A DNA stretch of 64,000 bases from an uncultured Eubacteriales bacterium (GTDB lineage Bacteria; Bacillota; Clostridia; Oscillospirales; CAG-272). The translations under genes were made by a program, and so were the position numbers. This document shows, piece after piece, positions 26,881-34,590 of the stretch. Location of the stretch: assembly GCA_934526185.1 (NCBI GenBank), contig CAKTAA010000002.1, positions 1 to 64,000 of the forward strand, given 5' to 3'. Numbering within the stretch: position 1 is the first letter of the stretch; every line of letters begins with the position of its first letter. Under the pieces are notes generated by a model that worked only from the letters and a program-made list of their open reading frames with translations, was not told the DNA's origin and did no database searches.

Positions 26881-28057
26881 TGATTTTCACCCCATTAGCA
26901 GAATAAAAATTCTCAAACCGAGCGTTTTTTTCAGTGCGGCGGTAAACACCGGCAATATTCCCATATCGCTTTTTTACTTCATCAATAAGAATCTTTTCGA
27001 AATCCCTGCCGAATACGCGGCAGGAAACAAAGAAGCTCTCGATTACTGCCGGGTCACCCAGGCAAACCACCGCCAAGGCGACGATTCCCATATCGCCGTA
27101 CTTATCCGAAGCAGAAAGCGAAATTATGCTGTATGAGCTGTCTCGCATAAGACCGGAGATTTCGTCCGCAGTATATCTCTTGCCGGACAAATTGAACTGG
27201 TTTGTGCGCATTGACAGCTCCGACAGCCTCTCCGCTTGGCCGAGAGCCGCGGTACCGCATTTTACACAGCTCCCGAGCGATGCATTATATTCGGCCACAC
27301 TGGCACAGCGAAGCTTTTCCTTTTCGCGTTCCTTCTGATCGCGGTATTGCTTTGTCCGATTGATTTCAGAAGATGTACCGGCAAAAAACGATGCAATTTT
27401 TTCAGGAAATTCCCGATCGTCATACGAAACTTTAACAGCTGTCACCTCGGGCAGCATAGCGTTTACAAGTCCGATTTCGTAGTCGCTGTCATCTATGAAA
27501 ACAATGCTGTCCGTTGAAAGATTCAGTTCGCCGGCAATTTCACGAATGCTGTTTGGCTTGTCACCGTATCCGATTTTGGATATCACAAAATGCTCTGTAT
27601 TGAGAAGCATATCGGGATTTTTAAAAACCTCCGTTATGATTTCGGGCTGATTTTTTGAGCACAGGCAAAGAAGTACACCGGCATTGTACAGCTTTATAAG
27701 CTCCGCCTGCAATGATTTTTCATCCGTTCCGATATGTATTTCTTCCTCACCGGCGATACCGTGCCAGAGCACATTATCGCAATCGGTAATCAGCACTTTT
27801 TTGAGCGCGGCAGACTGCTCAAAATATTTATCCAGAGTGGCAAACAGATGGTCAAGTGTCTCAAAATTTGAAAACACAAGATCGCTGTCAAGCACTTCAA
27901 TGCCGAACTGCTCCTCGATTGAAACGATAAACTGAATAAATTCAATAGATGTGAGTCCGATGCCCAAAAGCGCGGCGCTTCCGGAGAGGCGATTGAGCTC
28001 TTCCGTATCCGCACCGGTGACGCTGGCGAGAATGCTTAATATTTTATACCTGTCCAT
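26873..28057 (-). CDS. Acyl carrier protein fused to FkbH-like HAD glyceryl-transfer enzyme
   Basis: 394 residues. Residues 1-80 are an acyl-carrier domain with the phosphopantetheine Ser37 in GIGLTSIEF and the helix VSIEEQFGIEV. Residues 88-240 are a HAD subfamily IIIC domain with TDCDNVLWHG (D92, C93, D94), CSKNQ and FIDDSDYE. Residues about 245-394 match the FkbH C-terminal segment (RTNQFNLSGKRY, FFVSCRVFGRDFE). FkbH enzymes take 1,3-bisphosphoglycerate, dephosphorylate it and load the glyceryl unit on an ACP in polyketide pathways. Here the carrier is built in and there is no polyketide synthase. GGGAGGAAATGA precedes ATG 28057, which overlaps the radical SAM gene by 14 bases. Confidence 0.85.
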   Translation of the reverse strand: MDRYKILSILASVTGADTEELNRLSGSAALLGIGLTSIEFIQFIVSIEEQFGIEVLDSDLVFSNFETLDHLFATLDKYFEQSAALKKVLITDCDNVLWHGIAGEEEIHIGTDEKSLQAELIKLYNAGVLLCLCSKNQPEIITEVFKNPDMLLNTEHFVISKIGYGDKPNSIREIAGELNLSTDSIVFIDDSDYEIGLVNAMLPEVTAVKVSYDDREFPEKIASFFAGTSSEINRTKQYRDQKEREKEKLRCASVAEYNASLGSCVKCGTAALGQAERLSELSMRTNQFNLSGKRYTADEISGLMRDSSYSIISLSASDKYGDMGIVALAVVCLGDPAVIESFFVSCRVFGRDFEKILIDEVKKRYGNIAGVYRRTEKNARFENFYSANGVKISE

Positions 28058-29078
28058 TCATTTCCTCCCTTATGCTTTTTGTCAAACCGCATCCGACAAA
28101 CTGTAATTTTCTGAATTCGCAGCCGTCGTCGTCACCGAGCGGATTTCCCGTAAGCTGATCCGCATTCGCCATGCATCCTTTGCCGCAGGTATCACGAAGA
28201 ATACACTTTGAGCACGAAAAATCGGATCCAACGCGCTCCTTTGCAAGCGACACGATCTTTGCCATTTTATCGTCGAATTCATTTTTATCGAACGAGAGTA
28301 TATTGCCGACCGTGAATTTCCCGTCGTAAAGACCTTGACACGGCTGGATTGAGCCGTCAACCTTTATACAGACAGACAAAGTGTGTTCGGCGGAGAAAAG
28401 CGGGCACTTCACTGTGCATCTCGGCAGAAACGCTTTACATTCGAGCTCGGTATTGAGACGTTCGATGAGCTTCAGTGCCGCAAACTTTTCACGGGCAGTC
28501 AAGGCTTTATTCTCCCAATCGTCTGATCCGTTTCCTGATCTGTAGACGTATGCGAACTCCGGCGTGAAGCCGAGTGAACGGGCAAGCAGGTAAAACCTCT
28601 CAATATCTTCATAATTGTTCTTCGATATAACCATTTTCAGAAGGGGATTACCTTCGGTATTCCGTATGATTTGCGCGAACTCCATAGCCTTTTCAAAATT
28701 GCCTTTTCCGCGTGTAAGCGCGTTTGTTTCTTCGCATGCACCGTCAAGACTGATCTGCAGGGTGAGGTTGCTGTGCGAATTTACCGCGTCGGCGAGAGAC
28801 TTTGTGCCGGTAGTTGCGTTGGTGACAATGCCGAACGAAAGATCGCTGTGCGTATCGATAAGCGACAGTACCTTGTCAAATTCAGTATGCAGCGTCGGTT
28901 CACCGCCCGAAAAAAGAAAACGGCGCGTGCCGAGCGGCAAGAGTGTTGCTATGATCCCCTCGATTTGAGAAAACGAAAGTTCGCGCCTTAGAAGATTCGT
29001 CCCGGAGCGGTTGTAGCAGGTGGCACAGTTCAGGTTGCATTGATTTGTAATTTCAATATAGGCAGTCGATATTTTCAT
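28044..29078 (-). CDS. Radical SAM/SPASM peptide-modifying enzyme
   Basis: 344 residues. The radical SAM cluster motif is CNLNCATC (C14, C18, C21), followed by GGEPTLH and SLDGA. The C-terminal SPASM region (residues about 240-330) carries the cysteines of auxiliary iron-sulfur clusters (KVDGSIQPCQG, FSCSKCILRDTCGKGC, DDGCEF). Such enzymes make carbon-carbon, thioether or ether links, or epimerise residues, in ribosomal peptides, usually with a PqqD-type chaperone. The preceding gene encodes PqqD and overlaps it by 4 bases (ATGA), so the partner is clear. The substrate peptide is not identified. Confidence 0.9.
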   Translation of the reverse strand: MKISTAYIEITNQCNLNCATCYNRSGTNLLRRELSFSQIEGIIATLLPLGTRRFLFSGGEPTLHTEFDKVLSLIDTHSDLSFGIVTNATTGTKSLADAVNSHSNLTLQISLDGACEETNALTRGKGNFEKAMEFAQIIRNTEGNPLLKMVISKNNYEDIERFYLLARSLGFTPEFAYVYRSGNGSDDWENKALTAREKFAALKLIERLNTELECKAFLPRCTVKCPLFSAEHTLSVCIKVDGSIQPCQGLYDGKFTVGNILSFDKNEFDDKMAKIVSLAKERVGSDFSCSKCILRDTCGKGCMANADQLTGNPLGDDDGCEFRKLQFVGCGLTKSIREEMNGQV

Positions 29079-29338
29079 ACTATCAGCACGACTTTCTTCT
29101 CTACGGTGTCCGCAAGGAATTCTTCAACATCGGCGCGGATATCGTCCGGCTCGGCGTCATAGATTTTGCACAGCTTGCCAAGCAGAGCGTCAAGCCCGCA
29201 CGCTTCGTCGAGACACGTGAGAATATCGATTCCCGTCTCGTCAAACAGGTGCGTGTCACCGCTTTCGGGATCGAATACCGCAAGCGACGTTTCGTCGGTC
29301 TGAATGTAATCCATTTTGTCATTCTTTTTGTAATGCAT
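29075..29338 (-). CDS. PqqD-family peptide chaperone
   Basis: 87 residues from ATG 29338 (MHYKKNDKMDYIQ), with CAGGT upstream. The PqqD winged-helix pattern is seen in LAVFDPESGDTHLFDETGIDILTCLDE and the C-terminal helix DDIRADVEEFLADTVEKK. PqqD proteins bind the leader of a precursor peptide and hand it to the radical SAM enzyme. The open frame extends upstream to an ATG at 29488, which would add 50 residues overlapping the end of the peptidase gene; that extension is not PqqD-like. PqqD and radical SAM overlap by 4 bases. Confidence 0.85.
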   Translation of the reverse strand: MHYKKNDKMDYIQTDETSLAVFDPESGDTHLFDETGIDILTCLDEACGLDALLGKLCKIYDAEPDDIRADVEEFLADTVEKKVVLIV

Positions 29339-29441
29339 GATTTTACCTGAAACACACGCGAATGATGCGCGGTTTTCTTTCAAGAAAGCTCGGCAAAGAA
29401 CTATAATAGATTTTACGAATAGAGTTTTTTGCGGAGCTTTT

Positions 29442-29897
29442 TCAAAAAACAACCGTGTTCTTGTCGTATGCGTTTCTTTTCCTTTCATATTCTTTGTAAA
29501 TTTCGGTTTTTTTTGTTTTTGACGAGTTAAAGGCGCACTTGTGAAATTCGCGGTTCACAAGAAGCGACAGCTTTATAAGCTCTGCCGGATAATCTGGCAG
29601 AGCTTGTCCGTTTGACAATGCAGCTTTCCCGATTGTCTCTGACGCAGGAAAATCCTCGAGCCGAAACGCATTGTCACCCTTGCAGAAATATCTGCCGCCG
29701 CTGATTTTCAGAAGCCGGTGTACCAAAAGCGTACCCTTGTACAGAAACACCAGAATATCCCCGACCGCATAGCTGCTTTCCCGCACGACTGTAATGATGT
29801 CACCTTCAAAAAGCACCGGATTCATGCTTGAACCGGTCACAGTGATTTCTGCAGTCCTGCCGGACGAAAGACGAGCCGCGAGAATTCCTGTCATCAT
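29442..29897 (-). CDS. S24/S26-type signal peptidase-like protein
   Basis: 151 residues. The motif TGSSMNPVLFEGD holds the presumed nucleophile Ser24, and LLVHRLLKI supplies His60, the general base of the SipW/ER-type (Ser-His) branch of S26 peptidases; FCKGDN is the third conserved box. No N-terminal membrane anchor is apparent, which is usual for the cluster-associated versions that are annotated S24/S26. It may cut the leader of the cluster peptide. It starts 4 bases after the HPr-kinase-like gene stop. The last 40 residues are Lys-rich and unlike the family. Confidence 0.75.
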   Translation of the reverse strand: MMTGILAARLSSGRTAEITVTGSSMNPVLFEGDIITVVRESSYAVGDILVFLYKGTLLVHRLLKISGGRYFCKGDNAFRLEDFPASETIGKAALSNGQALPDYPAELIKLSLLVNREFHKCAFNSSKTKKTEIYKEYERKRNAYDKNTVVF

Positions 29898-29901
29898 TTT
29901 G

Positions 29902-30696
29902 CTATCCGTTTTGTATCACCTCCGCGGCATATGCCATATCGCAGTATTTCAGACGCACGCAGTTTTCTTTTGCGAGACGCGACATGAGCTTCAGATATTC
30001 ACCCGTTATCGGATACAGCGTAATCGGCGAGTGAAGCAGTTCGGTAAGCTTCTCCGTCGTTGTCATCGGCAGAACTGCATTTTCCGATGCAGTTCGCTCG
30101 ATGAAAAATATCCTGCCGAGCGGAATAACTCTCGATACACAGTTTTCCGGAGTGAAAACATAACGGCGTGCTTCTTCTTCACCTGTTATGAAAAGCTCTT
30201 GCGGGGCAGCGTTGTATTCTCGCAGCACTGAAAGTCCCCCGTCCCGCAGATGCACCGGAGCGGTACACGGATGAATATCAAAGGTCGAGCGGTCGATAAG
30301 AATGCAGTCCTCGGCAACAAATCCGAAGCCAAGACTTAAAAGATAGGTACAAAGCGTCGTTTTTCCGGAACTAGAGGACGCAAGAAAAAGGTATGCCCGT
30401 CCGCCGTATTCCACTGCCGCACCATGGAGCGCAAGAACGGATTCGTCATAGCGGTTGTTATCGAACAGATATTGATCTAAAATTCTCATCGGCTGAGTTG
30501 TGCGTTTTTTTTCTCCGTCAAGAACAACAGCAAATCCATCTGCGTTCTGCGTGACTGTTATATCAATTTCCGCTTCCTTTTCCGATTCACTTATGTATTT
30601 ACCGAACTTAATTCGGAGGAATACGGCAAGTTCAATGCTGTCTGTTTTGATAGAGTACGATGTTTGATATGGTAAAGCAAGACGCAGTATCGGCAT
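29902..30696 (-). CDS. HPr-kinase-like protein
   Basis: 264 residues. The P-loop ASSSSGKTT (residues about 106-114) follows LALHGAAVEYGGRAYLF, the HPr-kinase core arrangement, and LGFGFVAEDCILID provides the metal-binding acidic residue. The N-terminal 90 residues are not the DRTGG domain of true HprK. Such kinases are recurrent in lasso-peptide and PqqD clusters, where some phosphorylate the peptide C terminus. ACGGAGAATACT precedes ATG 30696, and the promoter at 30730-30758 is directly upstream, making this the first gene of the operon. Confidence 0.8.
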   Translation of the reverse strand: MPILRLALPYQTSYSIKTDSIELAVFLRIKFGKYISESEKEAEIDITVTQNADGFAVVLDGEKKRTTQPMRILDQYLFDNNRYDESVLALHGAAVEYGGRAYLFLASSSSGKTTLCTYLLSLGFGFVAEDCILIDRSTFDIHPCTAPVHLRDGGLSVLREYNAAPQELFITGEEEARRYVFTPENCVSRVIPLGRIFFIERTASENAVLPMTTTEKLTELLHSPITLYPITGEYLKLMSRLAKENCVRLKYCDMAYAAEVIQNG

Positions 30697-30729
30697 AGTA
30701 TTCTCCGTTCAGAAAAAAATGGTAAACAC

Positions 30730-30758
30730 ATTATACAACATAATTCACGAATATTCAA
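30730..30758 (-). promoter_or_regulatory. Promoter of the peptide-modification-like cluster
   Basis: On the minus strand, TTGAAT (30758-30753), a 17-base spacer and TATAAT (30735-30730) lie about 34 bases before the HPr-kinase-like start codon. The close packing of the genes that follow suggests one long transcript from here. Confidence 0.8.
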
Positions 30759-30917
30759 CATATATTATTTAGTTGCTGCTGGAAATATTTTTGAGTAACA
30801 CTTGATATTTTAAATTTACATGCTATTTTCATCATAAATAAGAAGAGCTAGAAGTTTAGAAAATGGCATCCGTCGAGATCTTCCTTGGGTGGTGATTATT
30901 CGCTTTTCGGCAAAAGT

Positions 30918-31017
30918 GGTGCGGCCGATGATAGTCTTTTACGGAAAGTCTCTATAGGGAAAATTTTGAAAAAAACCTATAGAAAAGTTTATGAATTAAC
31001 CATCATCGACCGCACCA
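30918..31017. repeat. 100-bp inverted-repeat element
   Basis: Ends GGTGCGGCCGATGATAGT (30918-30935) and ACCATCATCGACCGCACC (31000-31017) are inverted copies, matching at 16 of 18 positions. An inner pair CTATAGG/CCTATAG lies near the centre, so the whole can fold as one long imperfect hairpin. It encodes nothing. It could be a MITE or an extended hairpin RNA. No target-site duplication was recognised by eye. Confidence 0.6.
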
Positions 31018-31075
31018 GCTAAAACAAATCAAGGAAAACTGCTATCGAATGATTGATTTTTAACGGAAGTGTGAA

Positions 31076-31315
31076 ATGATAAATTATCTACTCTGCGGAG
31101 GCGTGGCTGTAAGTTACAAACTTTTTCATTTAATGATCGAGCGGGATATTGCCAATGCTCAACAAATGTGGGATGCAGACATCCCTACAAATATTATTAC
31201 AAAATTGAAAAACGGTCAGTATTATAGCCTTGGACAAGGTACAAGCATCTGCCCCGCCCTAAACTGCGGCGCTGACGATATACTGGAATTTGTGTCGAAT
31301 GCTCCAAAAGACTGA
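31076..31315 (+). CDS. Small XRE-type HTH protein (HTH_26-like), probably degenerate
   Basis: 79 residues, possibly starting within VSYKLFHLMIERDI. The pattern VSYKLFHLMIERD, NIITKLKNGQYYSLG and ICPALNCGADDILEFV matches the small XRE regulators often placed beside restriction-modification genes. Several core positions have drifted. It is 15 bases upstream of a shattered hsdM gene, so it is probably a leftover of that locus. Confidence 0.55.
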   Translation: MINYLLCGGVAVSYKLFHLMIERDIANAQQMWDADIPTNIITKLKNGQYYSLGQGTSICPALNCGADDILEFVSNAPKD

Positions 31316-31330
31316 TGGAGGAAAAAGGAT

Positions 31331-32430
31331 ATGGACAACCAAATACATAATATAAGTGGGGTATTGCGGGTGACTCTCTGTGTGGCAATTCATGCGTGGC
31401 AAATACCGTGATGTTATTCTGCCCATGTCAGTTAATCGCCGCTTGGACACTATGCTTGAGGGCATCAAGGCTGCGGTTTTCGAAATGAAGAAAAAGTTGG
31501 ATGAAGTGGGAATCGACAATCAGTGGCCTGCACTCTGCAATGCAGCAGGACAGGCTTTCTGCAATGATCTACGTTTTTGCTCAGGGATCTTACCAGCAGC
31601 ACAAAGATATAGACACCCAAGGATGACTTTGAATCTTATTTGGGCGTTTTTTCCAATGTGCAGAAAATCCTAGAAAAATTCAAATTCCGCAACCAGATTC
31701 ATTCGATGAACGATGCGGTTATTCTGAGCAGTGTTATTGAGAAATTTATCTCCTTAGCCATCAATCTCAGCCCTAATCTGGTTATAAGGACGAAGAGAGA
31801 ACGATTCTGAGGCATCAGTGTCTGGAAAATCATGGAGCGGGTATGATCCTTGAGAGCTCATCCGTAAGTTCAACGAAGAGGCCGGTGTGCACAGGACGCC
31901 CCATGATGTTGCGGAACTGGTGGCAGACCTCATCTTTATGCCGGTCGCCGACCAAATCAAGGATGCAAACCTCTTCCTACTATGACGGAACATGCGGAAC
32001 CGGCGGTATGCTTACCGTGGTGTAGAACGCTTGCTGACTCTGGGCGGGGCAAAAAAGTTTCTATCCATCTGTTCGGGCGGGAAATCAACCCAGAGACTTA
32101 TGTCATCTGTAAGGCAAATATGCTTTTAAAGGGTGAAAGCGAACAGGCTGAATACATCATTTATGGTTCTGCGCTTTCTATGGACGGTAATGCCTCCTGG
32201 CAGTTTGATTTTATGCTTTCCAATCCTCCTTACGGCAAGAGCTGGGCAAACCGCCGCTGAAAAGATGTGCGGTAAAAAAGTGATTTTGGACAGCCGTTTT
32301 AATGCCTATCTTGAGGGCGGATACCCGCTTACCATGTTTCCGAAGGGCAGTGATTGGCGTTGCTGTTCCTGCTGAACAATGTTGCCAAAATGAAAAAAGA
32401 CTCGCTGCCGGCAGCCGCATACGTCCATGT
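31331..32430 (+). pseudogene. hsdM: Type I restriction-modification methyltransferase (HsdM) remnant
   Basis: Pieces in three frames, in the right order, spell an N6-adenine methyltransferase subunit: KYRDVILPMSVNRRLDTMLE (N-terminal helical domain), VQKILEKFKFRNQIHSM, LINLSPN-like text, then YDGTCGTGGML (SAM-binding motif, normally DPACGSGG), LFGREINPETYVICKANM, and LSNPPYGKSW (catalytic NPPY). Several frameshifts, a deletion and a stop after NPPYGKSW make it non-functional. No hsdS or hsdR is recognised nearby. It shows that a type I system once occupied this accessory region. Confidence 0.8.
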
Positions 32431-33445
32431 GGGAAGGTATAGATGAAAAGAAAAGCTCTCCCGTGGGATTTCCTGCGAAATTCAGAACAGCGGCTTTTTT
32501 ACCGGGCAGTACGACAATATCCCGTAACCTTGCCTCTCACTCCGAAGATCGTCATGCTTCTGTCTGCGTTTTGACGGACTTGCTCCGGTTTTACCGCCGC
32601 CAGTTCATGGCGGCGCAGGCATGCGGCACGGGCAAAGGTGAGTATATCCGCGTTGCTTTATCTTGAAAAGCCATAGTCGCGGGTAACTTCATTTCGGCTT
32701 CGCTGAATATCTTTCCGCCGCTGTTCGGAAAGCAGAATCGCCAAATCGCCTGCCTTGCAGCCGTAAAGATTACACAATGCGGAATTGGTTTTGCGGGACT
32801 TCCTGCACTTGCCGCACCAGAGATTTGTGTTTCATTTTGCACCACTCAGAAAAAGAGCGCACCTTGTTTGGGTAGGTAAGTTGACGAGATTTTTAGACAG
32901 CTTTCCGGTGCTGTTTTCCCGATTTCAAGGCCTTTTAAAAATTTCACTCCACTGCCGTTGGCAGTTCCGCTTCTCCAGAAATTTAAAAAATCGCCGGACA
33001 ATCGTTCTGTTCGTGTTCGCTCCACAGTACGCCGCTCCCGCGCATTACCCATGTCGCTCGTCTCTCCCACACCCGGTGGAAAAGACGCACAGTCTTTTCG
33101 GGCTTGCTGTGCTGACTTCGAACCTTTTAGCCGCCGTTATCGTCAAGGCAGGCTGCTACTTTCCACTCCTTTCATCATTCAAACCTCTATCTTTAATATG
33201 ACGGATGGTGAACTTTCTTAAAAACGCAAAAAAGCGGTGTCCTCTTATAAGGGGACGCCGCCCGCAGCACCTGTCCTACGAAAGGTTCGAAATTTCGTCA
33301 GGCGGCAAGGCTGGGAATCTTCCGAATGGTCCGGCTTGCTTCCATTTTTTTCATCGCACTTCCATCTTTGTCTTTTTCAGCTTCATTCTCCGTTGAAGCT
33401 TTTCCCGCCTCACTTTTAATATGACAGATATTGAATAAAATGAAC

Positions 33446-33480
33446 GCGCAGACGGAAATTTTCCGTCTGCGCATTTTTCT
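33446..33480 (+). terminator. Strong terminator-like hairpin
   Basis: A 12-bp perfect stem GCGCAGACGGAA/TTCCGTCTGCGC followed by ATTTTTCTTTTC. Its core resembles the palindrome at 34374-34409 (CGCAGACG..CGTCTGCG), so the two may be copies of one repeat family. Confidence 0.65.
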
Positions 33481-34373
33481 TTTCTTATGCCCGCTTCCCC
33501 TTCTGCTCTTAACGTCCTTATTAAGCAGAGGGACGTTGTTGGTTTGTTTTTTATATTGCAAAATAAATTTATTTTTTTCTATTTTTACAAATGTACGGTA
33601 GTTTTTAACTGCGATTTTCTATACATTTTTCAAATTGCATGAAACAATAATTATATAAATAATATAAATATATTTTCAATACAAACTTTTATCTAAAAAT
33701 GAGAGATGGTGAACAAAACAGCTCCTTGTATATTTCGAGCTGATTCCCCTTCATTGTTACACTTCACAATATTTTTTCAGCATGGAATAAATTACTTCGA
33801 AACATTTACTTAATACTGTTCAGCACTGTTCGCTGCTGGTTTCGTGTTTTTATCAAATTCGCCTTGATCATCAAAGAAAGATGATAATACGCATTCATAC
33901 CCGTGAAACCAAGCTCCTACTCGATGGCATTTATGGTTGCCTCCTTTTTTGTCTGGATAAGATCAAGAATTTCAAAACGTTTTTTTCGAGAGGGTATCGC
34001 GAAGGCCTCAAGCGCGGCATTCTGTTCTATTGTATCAATGAACTAATAAATTCATGGAAAAGTCGAGCGTTTTTTTAAAAAGTTAACAGTTTTGCACTAA
34101 AAATTTTCGAAACGGGGTTTTATCGCCTGTTTTGAGAGGTAAAACGTATTGCGCGAGGCGGAATATAGTGGAAAAAATGGGAAAATTAAGAGAAAAAGGG
34201 AATGTTTAAAATAAAATCGGGAGAACCTGGCGTTCCGCCAAGGGGATGGGATAGAAATTTTGGCAGGGATTGGACGAGAGACTGGGGATTGGCGAAATGC
34301 CAAGAGGGGATTTCAAGCATATATAAATAGGAAGCTTGTGGAAGCCAGCCAGTTCTGGGCTTACATACAAAAC

Positions 34374-34409
34374 ACCCCACCGCAGACGAATTTTCGTCTG
34401 CGGTGGGGT
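34374..34409. repeat. Perfect 36-base palindrome
   Basis: 17 bases (ACCCCACCGCAGACGAA) are followed by TT and their exact inverse complement. There is no T tract on either side, so it is not a standard terminator. It shares its core with the hairpin at 33446. Confidence 0.6.
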
Positions 34410-34590
34410 ACCGTTAAAGCTTGCATCCATCAAATTCGTTTAACAAACGAATAGGCCGAACATCTTACCAATGGTAAAGAGGTTCAACCTATTCAAAATA
34501 GGTGCACTTGAGCATTCTGTAATCGAACCGTGCACTTCTTTTAGAGTGACGGTTGTACGCACTTCGTTGTAATTAAAGGCTCGAACCAGC

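Larger units (their letters stand above)
32431..34590. other. Eroded accessory DNA with hairpins, no intact gene
   Basis: About 2.1 kb. A minus-strand frame ending near 32664 (CNLYGCKAGDLAILLSEQRR) resembles the tail of a small XRE or plasmid-type protein. Hairpins lie at 33446-33480 and 34374-34409. Other frames lack starts and ribosome sites. The segment separates the hsdM remnant from the sigma-factor gene. Confidence 0.4.

Noticed and set aside
19400..30696. Lasso-peptide cluster interpretation
   Set aside because: PqqD, kinase and nucleotidyltransferase fit, but there is no asparagine-synthetase-like cyclase or transglutaminase-type peptidase, and the presence of a radical SAM/SPASM enzyme points to another class.
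30918..31017. Insertion sequence
   Set aside because: Inverted ends are present but there is no transposase and no visible target duplication.
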